A stretch of 64,000 bases of DNA, from assembly GCA_040772065.1 (NCBI GenBank), contig JAXGYX010000001.1, positions 1,302,001 through 1,366,000 of the forward strand. Reading direction: 5' to 3'. Made by a program: the position numbers and the translations under genes. This DNA comes from JAXGYX01 sp040772065. GTDB taxonomy: Bacteria > Bacillota > Clostridia > Saccharofermentanales > Fastidiosipilaceae. Below are positions 8,604 through 16,517 of the stretch, one piece after another (the stretch's first letter is position 1; each line of letters begins with the position of its first letter). Under the pieces are notes generated by a model. The model saw only the letters and a program-made list of their open reading frames with translations, made no database searches and was not told the origin of the DNA.

Positions 8604-8959
8604 GAGCTTTCACTCTCTTTCCATTTCGATCACGTTCACTCGACTTAATATACAGATCATGAAAACGATGTTCAAGGTGCGCGGGTGACGACTCCACTTG
8701 CAGCGATCCTGTGACAAACTGAAAAGTCGGATTTAAGCACCCGATTCGTCGTTATAATGGATTATGGACATCTTCCTCAAAATCCCGGATCACGCTGAAA
8801 ATCAGCATGTACAGACAGGAAAATGGGCAGGTTAAAGGACAAGTGTGATCATTTCAAGCAGTCATGAAATTGTTATAAAATTGACATCTTCTTTCGGACA
8901 ATATAAGATCAAATCATAGTTATCAGCTTTTTATAATACTAATTTTAGGAGGTATTCTA
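8604..8959. other. Divergent intergenic region between radical SAM gene and alcohol dehydrogenase
   Basis: About 356 bases without a coding frame I can support. Its right part holds the probable promoter of the alcohol dehydrogenase. The left part should hold the promoter of the radical SAM gene, but no convincing -35/-10 pair was identified there. Confidence 0.5.
8881..8909 (+). promoter_or_regulatory. Probable sigma-A promoter of the alcohol dehydrogenase gene
   Basis: TTGACA at 8881-8886 matches the -35 consensus exactly. TAAGAT at 8904-8909 is 17 bases further; an alternative TATAAG at 8902-8907 has a 15-base gap. A short leader leads to AGGAGGT before the ATG at 8960. Confidence 0.55.
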
Positions 8960-10024
8960 ATGAGAGGATTTGCGATGAAGAAAATTGGCGAAGTTGGCTG
9001 GGTCGAAAAAGATGCGCCGGCTTGTGGTCCGTTGGACGCCTTATGCCGACCAATCGCCGTTGCACCCTGTACTTCAGATGTTCATACAGTATACGAGGGT
9101 GCGGTCGGTGAGAGAACCGATATGATTCTTGGCCATGAAGCGGTCGGCGAGATTCTCGAAGTCGGCTCACTGGTAAAAGATTTCAAACCCGGTGACAGAG
9201 TTCTTGTGCCGGCCATCACACCGGACTGGGGCTCCCTGGAAGCTCAACGTGGCTTCGCCATGCACTCGGGCGGGACCCTCGGCGGCTGGAAATTCTCCAA
9301 CTTCAAAGATGGTGTCTTTGGTGAGGTCTTCCACGTAAATGAGGCGGACGCGAACCTGGCACTGTTGCCTGAGGGAATGGATCCGGCGGAAGCGACCATG
9401 ATCAGTGACATGATTCCGACAGGATTCCATGGTGCCGAATTGGCGGAAGTGACCTATGGTGAAAATGTTCTGGTCATCGGAATCGGACCGGTCGGTCTGA
9501 TGGCCGTCAAAGGTTCCGCTTTGAAAGGCGCCGGAAGAATCCTTGGCGTTGGCACCAGGCCGAACTGTGTGGCGCTGGCAAAAGAATACGGCGCGACAGA
9601 TATCTTGAGCTACAGAGATGGCGCGATTGATGAACAGGTAATGGAGCTGACAAACGGCAAGGGCGTGGATAAAGTGATTATCGCCGGTGGAACCGTTGAC
9701 ACGTTCGCCGAGGCCGTCAAGGCGATCAAACCCGGTGGAATCATTTCAAATGTCAACTATCTGGGTAGCGGTGACTTTGTTAAAATCCCAAGAGAAGCTT
9801 GGGGCGTGGGCATGGGCCATATCAGAATCGTCGGTGGCTTGATGCCGGCCGGTCGTATGCGCACCGAGCGTCTCGCCAACCTGATGATGAACGGAAGACT
9901 GGATGTTTCCGGCATGCTGACCCATAAATTCGAAGGATTTGACAAAATACCTGAAGCTCTCGAGCTGATGGTCGACAAGCCGAAAAATCTGATTAAACCG
10001 GTTGTCACTATTTCATATGACTGA
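8960..10024 (+). CDS. adh: NADP-dependent secondary alcohol dehydrogenase (zinc-type, CbADH/TbADH group)
   Basis: A 354-residue zinc alcohol dehydrogenase that closely resembles the Clostridium beijerinckii and Thermoanaerobacter brockii secondary alcohol dehydrogenases along its length (MRGFAMKKIGEVGWVEKDAP, then CTSDVHTVYEGA, GWKFSNFKDGVFGE). The catalytic zinc ligands fall at the same numbers as in those enzymes: C37, H59 and D150. The nucleotide-binding region has GIGPVG (174-179) and G198, T199, R200 and Y218. The Arg and Tyr positions are the ones that recognise the 2'-phosphate of NADP; Thr replaces the usual Ser199. It likely interconverts ketones and secondary alcohols (acetone/isopropanol, butanone/2-butanol) and serves as an NADPH sink in fermentation. 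It is monocistronic, with its own promoter and a strong terminator. Confidence 0.93.
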   Translation: MRGFAMKKIGEVGWVEKDAPACGPLDALCRPIAVAPCTSDVHTVYEGAVGERTDMILGHEAVGEILEVGSLVKDFKPGDRVLVPAITPDWGSLEAQRGFAMHSGGTLGGWKFSNFKDGVFGEVFHVNEADANLALLPEGMDPAEATMISDMIPTGFHGAELAEVTYGENVLVIGIGPVGLMAVKGSALKGAGRILGVGTRPNCVALAKEYGATDILSYRDGAIDEQVMELTNGKGVDKVIIAGGTVDTFAEAVKAIKPGGIISNVNYLGSGDFVKIPREAWGVGMGHIRIVGGLMPAGRMRTERLANLMMNGRLDVSGMLTHKFEGFDKIPEALELMVDKPKNLIKPVVTISYD

Positions 10025-10073
10025 TGATTCAAATCGATATTGAATTCACGCGATCGTGATATGGATCGTCACT

Positions 10074-10107
10074 AAAAAAGCCTGTCGCTTCGCGGCAGGT
10101 TTTTTAT
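10074..10107 (+). terminator. Rho-independent terminator after the alcohol dehydrogenase gene
   Basis: The stem CCTGTCGC / GCGGCAGG has a TTC loop and is followed by T6, with a matching A run on the 5' side. It lies about 55 bases after the stop codon. Confidence 0.9.
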
Positions 10108-10146
10108 TGAAGCTCGGTTGCGAATTTGTGGATGAGGATCTGTCTT

Positions 10147-10895
10147 CTATTGCGCCTTCCTATCCACGATGTCAGTCATCGTTCTTTCCAGAATCTTCAA
10201 ACTCAATTGGACAGACTCGCCGATCGCGGCGTCGATGTCATCCTCTCGCACACCCAACGGCAAACATCCGGCAGATTTGTCGATGAATTGTTCGGAGCAC
10301 TGTAGGTAGGCAAACTTGGCAAGATTCAGTCCACCCTCAAGTCCCTGCCTGATCTCTTTTTTTGCATATGTTTGCCAAACGCGTTGAACATCCACTTGGG
10401 AATAGTTATGATCTTGCATCGCGGCATATCCATATGTTTATGAACGATAGTCAGGAATTCTTTCCAGCTCTTGTTGTACCAGCCAATTGGCCGGTTTTGT
10501 CCGCCGCTTGTTCGCTCCAGCGCCCCGGCAATCACTTCTCCGATCTGACGAACGGCCACCCGTTCAACTCCGCTTTATTTCGCGACACGTAACAAACGCC
10601 GTAACGGCATGATATTGAATCGTTCGAATATTTCATAGATCGGTGGCGAATCTTCGACACGTTCATCCACACCGGCAGCGAAAATAAAACCCTCACATCC
10701 ATCAAAAAGCCGGAGCACTTGTTGATCATACCGATTCAGATAATCACCAAATTCCAGTTTCATCGCGGTCGGAAGCCGCACGCCGGATGGGACAGGAGGC
10801 AAAGCGAGCGCGGTCACCTCATGCCCTCGGGAGATCAGTTCGGTGGCGGATTGGCTACCTAGCAGTCCGGTTCCATCGATCATCAAAATCTTCAT
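10147..10895 (-). pseudogene. NAD-dependent epimerase/dehydratase family gene, multiply disrupted
   Basis: The start MKILMIDGTGLLGSQSATEL at 10895 (AGGTG upstream) is an SDR-type Rossmann entry of the extended (epimerase) family. The frame meets a stop (TAA at 10575-10577) after LLRVAK and then continues in the same frame as SGVERVAVRQIGEVIAGALE. The normal family has roughly a hundred residues between the 'GVERV' strand and the 'VRQ.G.AIAGALE' segment, so a large in-frame deletion is inferred there. A third lesion is one missing A in the A7 run near 10365, where the frame shifts from HMQKKRSGRD to the family-like KKEIRQGLEGGLNLAKFA. The C-terminus, with FIDKSAGCLPLGVREDDID, then runs to 10147. 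Nonsense codon, deletion and frameshift together indicate a dead gene. It lies downstream of the UspA-like gene on the same strand. Confidence 0.8.
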
Positions 10896-10972
10896 GATCT
10901 TACACCTGTTTCCACATATGCCGGACAAACTTACCTGTCGTCAATCAATGCAAAATATATTCTCAACAAAGA

Positions 10973-11431
10973 TCAATTCGCCTGATCAAAGACGGAACGT
11001 CCCCGCCTCGCTTGACTTTTGTTCAGAGACTGACCCGGCTTGATGACAGTTCCGGATTCAGTCACTTGATAGATCAATAGTTCGGGCACTCGCTCGGCGA
11101 TTGTCTGATTGAATGGGCTGATCTCTCCATCCGGCGCCACGCCTGTCACCAAGCGTTTGATTTTATGATTCTTGATATATTGCGCAATCGCCTCCGCCGG
11201 ACGATCATTGAAAATAAAATGCAACTCAGCGTCCAAAGAAATTGTGATTTCCGTAAGATACTGGATTTCCGGACTGGCCAGCCAGCAGTCGCTTGAATCG
11301 GTGCATTTTCCCATAATTCGGGGGCGAACCGTGATGACTTCCAGCGGCTCGTTTCTATTTTGCGCCAGTCGATATCCCGCATATATCAGTCGATCACATG
11401 ATTGTTGGTCTGTTACGCAGACTAAAATCAT
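10973..11431 (-). CDS. UspA-like (universal stress protein superfamily) protein
   Basis: A 152-residue single-domain protein beginning MILVCVTDQQSCDRLIYAGY and continuing LAQNRNEPLEVITVRP. This matches the first beta-alpha-beta unit of universal stress proteins and of the Usp domain of KdpD sensors. The later segment (RLVTGVAPDGEISPF) lies where ATP-binding Usps have a glycine-rich 'G..G' loop, but the motif is not clear, so nucleotide binding is uncertain. A good ribosome binding site (AGGAGG) precedes the ATG. An IS element sits about 20 bases upstream of the start codon, separating the gene from its original promoter. It is followed on the same strand by the epimerase pseudogene. Confidence 0.65.
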   Translation of the reverse strand: MILVCVTDQQSCDRLIYAGYRLAQNRNEPLEVITVRPRIMGKCTDSSDCWLASPEIQYLTEITISLDAELHFIFNDRPAEAIAQYIKNHKIKRLVTGVAPDGEISPFNQTIAERVPELLIYQVTESGTVIKPGQSLNKSQARRGRSVFDQAN

Positions 11432-11459
11432 TGCATCCTCCTAGAATAGTGTTGTTGAT

Positions 11460-12792
11460 GTTAGTGTCAAATTTAGTTCGCAACTTCATAGAACTTCATT
11501 ACAGCTTATGCGGCTTCTAACACGATTGATTCCAATGATCTGGCACTAAGATAGGCTCGAGAGCTGGACCAGTCCTCACTGTATTCCAGAAGGTAGATCG
11601 AAATCAATCGAACATAAGATTCAGGATTAGGGAAGATTCCAATTACCTTTGTCCTACGCCGAATCTCTCGATTCAACCGTTCCATAATATTGTTGGAACT
11701 GATTTTTCTGCTGTCCAGCGTGGGGAACGCATAAAACGTTAAACTGTCTTCCAGCCCTGCTTCCAAAATCTCAATTGCTTTTGGAAATCGTTTCTCATAT
11801 AACTCAGCCAATCTGCGTGCCAGCACAACAGCTTCTTCCATGCTACTGGCCTGCCAGATGAGTTTGAGCTGAGCGGCGAAGCGGTCTTTTTCCGCTCTGG
11901 AAACATGTACCAGGATATTACGCATAAAATGTACTTTGCAACGTTGCCAGCTGCTGCCGGGAAAACATTTTCGAATAGCGGCCGTTAAGCCGTTATGAGC
12001 ATCCGAGACAATTAGTTTTGGCGTTTTCAATCCTCGTTCACGCAAGCTTTGAAAAAGTAAGCGGTAGCTTTCTTCCGATTCTTCCAACATCGGCTCAATC
12101 GCTAGGATCTCACGATGACCGTCCTCTGCGACACCACAGACGATCTGAATCGCCATGCTGACCACTCGATGATCATAACGAACCTTCTCGTAAAGAGCAT
12201 CCACCCAAATCACCGGATAGTCCATGGTCAACGCTCGATGGCGAAAAGCCTCTGCTTGCTCATTTAGCCCTTTCGTCATCTGACTGACCTGGCTTCCGGA
12301 CAGGCTGTCTATCCCTAGACTTGCTGCCAGCCTTTCCATTTTTCGGGTGGATACGCCCTGAATATATGCTTCCTGGACCACTTGAATCAGCGCTACCTCG
12401 CTGCGTTTGCGTTCCGTCACAAAAAACGGAATGTAACCACCTTTGCGCACTTTTGGAACCATTAGATAGCTGGTGCCCATCCTCGTATCGAAGCGGCGTA
12501 CGCGATATCCGCTGCGGCTGCTAATACGTTCTTCGCTTTGAGCATGTTTCTTTGCGCCAATTTGATGGGACACTTCCGCTTCCATCAATTGATTGCAAAG
12601 CCATTCCAACATACTGCGCATTGGATCGTCCATTCCCATAAATTGCCAGAGCATTGCTTCTAGGTTTGTGGTATCTTGATTTTGAGTCATAGTGATTTCT
12701 CCTTACACCGATTTGTTTTTTTCCTTAACAATCATTGTAACGAAGTCCTATGACTCTTTCTTCTAAAGTTGCAAACTTAAATGTACGCTATC
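11460..12792 (-). mobile_element. Intact IS256-family insertion sequence, copy 1
   Basis: A 1333-bp element with one transposase gene and imperfect terminal inverted repeats of about 27 bp (20 of 27 positions match; shared core GCAACTT). It is flanked by a perfect 8-bp direct repeat TTGTTGAT (11452-11459 and 12793-12800), the target duplication size expected for IS256. The element appears identical to copy 2 at 20401-21733, so at least one copy moved recently. It inserted directly upstream of the UspA-like gene. Confidence 0.95.
11506..12690 (-). CDS. IS256-family transposase (copy 1)
   Basis: A 394-residue Mutator-type DDE transposase. The catalytic regions are visible: WVDALYEKV (first Asp), IVSDAHNGL (second Asp), and NNIMERLNREIRRRT (Glu). 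The CKVHFMRN element between the second Asp and the Glu is typical of the family. The N-terminal part contains helices and an 'SRSGYRVRRFDTRMG' segment related to the 'R.NGY..R...T..G' motif of IS256 transposases. GGAG lies upstream of the ATG. It is identical in protein to the transposase at 20447-21631. No lesion is seen, so it is probably active. Confidence 0.95.
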   Translation of the reverse strand: MTQNQDTTNLEAMLWQFMGMDDPMRSMLEWLCNQLMEAEVSHQIGAKKHAQSEERISSRSGYRVRRFDTRMGTSYLMVPKVRKGGYIPFFVTERKRSEVALIQVVQEAYIQGVSTRKMERLAASLGIDSLSGSQVSQMTKGLNEQAEAFRHRALTMDYPVIWVDALYEKVRYDHRVVSMAIQIVCGVAEDGHREILAIEPMLEESEESYRLLFQSLRERGLKTPKLIVSDAHNGLTAAIRKCFPGSSWQRCKVHFMRNILVHVSRAEKDRFAAQLKLIWQASSMEEAVVLARRLAELYEKRFPKAIEILEAGLEDSLTFYAFPTLDSRKISSNNIMERLNREIRRRTKVIGIFPNPESYVRLISIYLLEYSEDWSSSRAYLSARSLESIVLEAA

Positions 12793-13002
12793 TTGTTGAT
12801 CACCTACGAAAGTGATCCTTGCTCATTTGATTATATCAACAATCGTTATTATAATTTGGTTTCAATTGAGATTACATTTTAAACAAAATGTATCAATTTT
12901 GAAGATTCATTGAATCCGCGCTACAAATTGGCTGCAAAAGAATAACGTTGCCGTGTTGTTCATGGTTTATTCAAAAACCGTTACCGAGTAACGCAGGATA
13001 GG

Positions 13003-13085
13003 GGGGTGAAAGATTCACTGATTAATTAACCCCCTGGGGTGAAAGATTCACTGATTACTTACAGGGGTGAAATTATCACAGATTA
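13003..13085. repeat. Three spaced direct repeats, each with an internal palindrome
   Basis: Copies lie at 13003-13024, 13036-13057 and 13064-13085. The first two are identical (GGGGTGAAAGATTCAC then TGATTA); the third reads GGGGTGAAATTATCAC then AGATTA. Each holds a GTGAA/TTCAC or GTGA/TCAC inverted repeat. They lie just upstream of the tRNA-Thr promoter. Read on the other strand the array begins TGTTAATC, which, with its multiple spaced repeats, resembles the ends of IS21-type elements. Alternatives are operator sites for a dimeric regulator. No IS21 transposase gene is in the window. Confidence 0.7.
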
Positions 13086-13099
13086 ACAACAAAACGGAC

Positions 13100-13128
13100 T
13101 TGACACTTTCTTGAATGTCGCTTATGAT
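13100..13128 (+). promoter_or_regulatory. Promoter of tRNA-Thr
   Basis: TTGACA (13100-13105) and TATGAT (13123-13128) are separated by exactly 17 bases, and the tRNA begins 19 bases after the -10 box. This is a near-consensus housekeeping promoter. Confidence 0.88.
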
Positions 13129-13147
13129 TCTGTTTGCATTTAAAAAT

Positions 13148-13223
13148 GCCTGTGTAGCTCAGCAGGTAGAGCAGCTGATTTGTAATCAGCAGGTCGGGGG
13201 TTCGATTCCGTCCGCAGGCTCCA
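13148..13223 (+). tRNA. tRNA-Thr (anticodon TGT)
   Basis: A full cloverleaf can be drawn. The acceptor GCCTGTG pairs with CGCAGGC, the D stem is GCTC/GAGC, and the anticodon stem GCTGA/TCAGC encloses the loop TTTGTAA with anticodon TGT. The T loop is TTCGATT, and the discriminator base is followed by an encoded CCA. The T stem is imperfect: 13198 and 13210 are both G, and 13197/13211 is a G-T pair. The gene has its own promoter and terminator, which supports an expressed tRNA reading ACN codons. Confidence 0.93.
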
Positions 13224-13230
13224 AGCGATC

Positions 13231-13264
13231 GAAAGGCCACCTTGATTGGGTGGCCTTTCTTTTA
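13231..13264 (+). terminator. Rho-independent terminator of tRNA-Thr
   Basis: GAAAGGCCACC pairs with GGTGGCCTTTC around a short loop and is followed by a T-rich tail. It starts eight bases after the tRNA CCA end. Confidence 0.9.
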
Positions 13265-13322
13265 GTTTAAGGTAAATTAGATATAAGTCATCGGTTCTAT
13301 TCACTCATCCTTGAACCACTCG

Positions 13323-14984
13323 TTATTTATCGGAAAACATGTCAAGCTTCTTCGCGGTGCCGACCAATGTCACCAGTTCTTTCACATAGTCATCGCGGGT
13401 CTCCAGGCCGCTCAGCAAATCCTCGACCATTTCGTAGGTCGCGTCTCCACTATAAGCAGACTCTCTAAGCAGCATGCCAAACGCGGCCAGCGCGGCGGCC
13501 AACCTGGTATTGTCATCGAGATCCTTTACATATGAATCTTCGGTCAACGATTCGCTGATCAACCGACTGGTGTCGCCATCCGGATCTTTGTAGCGAACAC
13601 TGACGGTCAGCAGCTCATCCGATTCCGGAGATCCGACCGGCGGATCGTCCCCGTCTTTTTGATACTTGCTGCCTGTCTCCGGAATTTCCTGGGCGGACCC
13701 CGGCAAGACAATTTCATACAGCGCGGTCATCCTATGTCCAGCGCCCAACTCGCCGCCATCCTTGGTGTCATCGGCAAAGTCCTCGTCCGCCAACGCCCGA
13801 TTTTCATATCCAATTAGGCGATAACCTTTTACCTTCGCACTATTAAAATCAACTTGAACCTTGACGTCTTTGGCGACGGTAACCAAATTTTGACCGGCTT
13901 CCTCATATAAAACCTTGCGCGCTTCCTGCACAGAGTCAATGTAGCTATACTGCCCATTTCCATTGTCGGCCAATTTTTCCATTTTCACATCTTTCAAGTT
14001 TCCCTGACCGAAACCCAGCACAGATAAAAACACTCCGGATTTTCGTTTTTCTTTGATTAGTCGGGTCAGCTCGCCATCGCCGGTCACACCCAAATTCAAA
14101 TCACCATCGGTCGCCAGGATCACGCGGTTGTTGCCGCCTTTGATAAAATGTTTTTGCGCAAGCTCATACGCGGTCTCAATTCCCGCCGACCCATGGGTTA
14201 AGCCTCGCGGTTCCAAAACTTCGATCGCGCTCATTATGTCCGTCTTTTGCTCACCGTTCACACCATCCAGCAATACCGCGTCGTTAGATGCGTAAGTCAC
14301 GATGCTAATGGTGTCATTTTCAGTCAAATTTTCAACCAAAAATAGAAAAGAACGTTTGACCAGAGGCAATTTGTCCGGCATATCCATCGAACCCGATACA
14401 TCGATCAGAAACACCAGATTGTTTTCGATATCCTGTTGAGCTGTCGGCTGAGGTTCGCCGGCTGTGATGCCGACGCGTAACAATTTGGTTTCTTGATTCC
14501 AGGGGGTATCGGTCAGTCCAAGGTCAAAGCCCAACACCTCTCCTTCTTGTGGAGGATTATACTCATAGCGAAAATAGTTCAACATTTCTTCGATTCGCAC
14601 GGAATCTACCAATGGCATCATGCCATCGTTCAACTGCCGCCTGATATTCGCGTAGCTGGCGGTATCCACGTCAGCCGCGAATGTTGAAAGTGGCCGAGAA
14701 TCAGTTGACAAGAATCGATTTTCCTCAAACACATCATATTCTTCGGTATTGAATGGAAGGTCCTCAGGCTCCGGCTCCCACCAAATCGCGCCATCCATCT
14801 CCGGTTCAACATCAATATAACCGCTCTCATAATCCTGTATAACCATTTCATCCAAATTGAAGATTTCCTTAATTGGTTGACAGGAACATCCCACAATGCC
14901 CAATATCAGCGCGACGCCAATCGTCAGCGCGGCAAGTCGTCTACCCACTCCAATCAACCGCCTCCGAATATTTACTCGTTTCAT
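13323..14984 (-). CDS. VWA-domain lipoprotein (YfbK-like)
   Basis: A 553-residue lipoprotein. A basic N-terminus and hydrophobic stretch end in a lipobox-like ILGIVGC (Cys near residue 33), predicting lipid anchoring on the outside of the membrane. A YfbK-type N-terminal region follows (STFAADVDTASYANIRRQL, VRIEEMLNYFRYEY). Next is a VWA domain with a complete MIDAS motif (LIDVSGSMD; threonine-bearing loop GLTHGS; ATDGDLN). The C-terminal domain (VRYKDPDGDTSRLISES) corresponds to the DUF3520-type tail of YfbK proteins. The ribosome binding site AAGGAGG is strong. It is the last gene of an operon with an ECF-type sigma factor and a membrane protein, so its expression is probably tied to that sigma factor. 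Its molecular role is not established. Confidence 0.9.
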   Translation of the reverse strand: MKRVNIRRRLIGVGRRLAALTIGVALILGIVGCSCQPIKEIFNLDEMVIQDYESGYIDVEPEMDGAIWWEPEPEDLPFNTEEYDVFEENRFLSTDSRPLSTFAADVDTASYANIRRQLNDGMMPLVDSVRIEEMLNYFRYEYNPPQEGEVLGFDLGLTDTPWNQETKLLRVGITAGEPQPTAQQDIENNLVFLIDVSGSMDMPDKLPLVKRSFLFLVENLTENDTISIVTYASNDAVLLDGVNGEQKTDIMSAIEVLEPRGLTHGSAGIETAYELAQKHFIKGGNNRVILATDGDLNLGVTGDGELTRLIKEKRKSGVFLSVLGFGQGNLKDVKMEKLADNGNGQYSYIDSVQEARKVLYEEAGQNLVTVAKDVKVQVDFNSAKVKGYRLIGYENRALADEDFADDTKDGGELGAGHRMTALYEIVLPGSAQEIPETGSKYQKDGDDPPVGSPESDELLTVSVRYKDPDGDTSRLISESLTEDSYVKDLDDNTRLAAALAAFGMLLRESAYSGDATYEMVEDLLSGLETRDDYVKELVTLVGTAKKLDMFSDK

Positions 14985-15014
14985 TTTGCCCCCTCCTTAT
15001 CCTGGTTTGGTGAT

Positions 15015-15782
15015 TCATTGAATCAACTGACTGATCACGGCGATCAAGCCTTGAATTTCCTTTTCAGAAAAACCCTTCAAACTTAATTGAAAAAAAGCAT
15101 CACCGGTCGATTCAATCAAATAGTTCCGACCTTGTTCAGCCTGCCAATACCCAACGTCCAATCCCTTCGGAGCCGGCAGTGGTGACAATTCCTGTTCAAA
15201 ACTCCCGACTGCCGACCGCGAAAAAACCACACATACGCTTCGATTGGCATCTTCCTGATCAACAAAAAGCAATCCCTCACATCCCATTTCGCGTTGATTC
15301 TCAACGTCCTCCTCTGACTGTCTAACCAACGACAGCCCTTTAGATCTCAACCCAAGTGTCAATCCCGTGATAAATTCCGGGTCCACACGCTCACCGACCT
15401 CCTCGGACATCACATCATTATCGAAAGCGGCGGAAGCGGCGGACTCGTCTATCAGCGTCGACAATTCGGAGAGTGGTTTTGCCTGCTCGACCTCATCCAT
15501 CGTCAATTCGTTGGCATCCGCGGCAATTTCGTCGGCTTGATGTAAAAACATTGCGGTAGAATCAAACACTGATGTCGAGCGAATCAGATACAGCGCACCA
15601 AAAATCACAATCACCAAAGCGACCGAAGATAGCGCGACCGCCCAAGTAGCAGATCGTTTCACCGGCCTAATTGACCCTGACGTCATGACATCATTTCTTT
15701 TCTGTTCTTTGTTTTGCTCCGCTGACTGCCTGAGAGCCACTTTGTTGAGGATGCTGTCCACACGTTCTTGAGTGCTCTTCAT
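15015..15782 (-). CDS. Single-pass membrane protein, probable anti-sigma factor
   Basis: A 255-residue protein with a charged cytoplasmic N-terminus of about 45 residues (MKSTQERVDSILNKVALRQS), one transmembrane helix (about 46-66, WAVALSSVALVIVIFGALYL) and an extracytoplasmic domain of about 190 residues. Its start codon overlaps the stop of the upstream sigma factor gene (ATGA), an arrangement that strongly suggests a translationally coupled sigma/anti-sigma pair. No HxxxCxxC zinc anti-sigma motif is present in the N-terminus, so if it is an anti-sigma factor it belongs to a non-zinc or unrecognised class. The external domain could sense an envelope signal or contact the VWA lipoprotein encoded next. 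Confidence 0.65.
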   Translation of the reverse strand: MKSTQERVDSILNKVALRQSAEQNKEQKRNDVMTSGSIRPVKRSATWAVALSSVALVIVIFGALYLIRSTSVFDSTAMFLHQADEIAADANELTMDEVEQAKPLSELSTLIDESAASAAFDNDVMSEEVGERVDPEFITGLTLGLRSKGLSLVRQSEEDVENQREMGCEGLLFVDQEDANRSVCVVFSRSAVGSFEQELSPLPAPKGLDVGYWQAEQGRNYLIESTGDAFFQLSLKGFSEKEIQGLIAVISQLIQ

Positions 15783-16333
15783 GTTTCAGATCCTCCCGAC
15801 AATGATTCCATCTCTATTCTTAACTGCTTTTTACCACGCGACACCATGTTATCCACTTGTTTGACTGTCTGACCCAACACTTCGGCAGCCTGCGCATAGG
15901 TCATCTCCTCAAAGTAAATCAAGTAAAGAGCCTGTGCATAATTTCTTCTGATTCTCCCCAAGGCAGTATGCAAAACCCTCTTTTGATCATCTTGAAACAA
16001 CGCCTCCACGATTCGCGCCTCATGAGCCAAATCGGCCTCAACCGCTTCAACATCCACCATCCGGTAACGATTTTCACGTTTCAGATAATTTAGTGCTTTG
16101 TTCTTGCCGATTTGAAACAACCAGGTCCGAAACCTCGAACCACCACGAAACCTGTTCTTGTCAATCAACAGCTCCACAAAAACGTCTTCCATTAAATCCT
16201 CGGCGGTTGACAGATTGCGCACATATCCATTTATGAACATCATCAAATGATCTCCATATAACTCGACCAAATCATTCAAACCGGTCTCGTCGCCGGACAA
16301 ATAGCGCTCGTAGCATTTCATTCCTTGATCCAC
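15779..16333 (-). CDS. ECF-type RNA polymerase sigma factor
   Basis: About 185 residues with sigma region 2 (ELYGDHLMMFINGYVRNLST, AEDLMEDVFVELL, FRTWLFQIGKNKALNYLKRE) and region 4 (LGRIRRNYAQALYLIYFEEM, then TYAQAAEVLGQTVKQVDNMV). This is the two-domain layout of group 4 (extracytoplasmic function) sigma factors. The frame extends to a TTG at 16339, but the GAGGA is best spaced for the GTG at 16333, which is used here. The gene heads an operon with a coupled membrane protein and a VWA lipoprotein. It probably directs transcription of its own operon and of envelope genes. Confidence 0.88.
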   Translation of the reverse strand: MDQGMKCYERYLSGDETGLNDLVELYGDHLMMFINGYVRNLSTAEDLMEDVFVELLIDKNRFRGGSRFRTWLFQIGKNKALNYLKRENRYRMVDVEAVEADLAHEARIVEALFQDDQKRVLHTALGRIRRNYAQALYLIYFEEMTYAQAAEVLGQTVKQVDNMVSRGKKQLRIEMESLSGGSET

Positions 16334-16517
16334 AGACAAATCCTCATCGAAAGCGTACCGGCCGGTTCCCCTTTCATTTATTATGACAATCTATTTCAAA
16401 TAATTCCTCATCTAATTGACAAATGGTTTGATCAATATGCCAAATCTGCATATGATTACAGTGAAGATAGTCAACATCAAGCATTTGCATTGTTTCGCAT
16501 AGTAAGGAAGAGAATCA

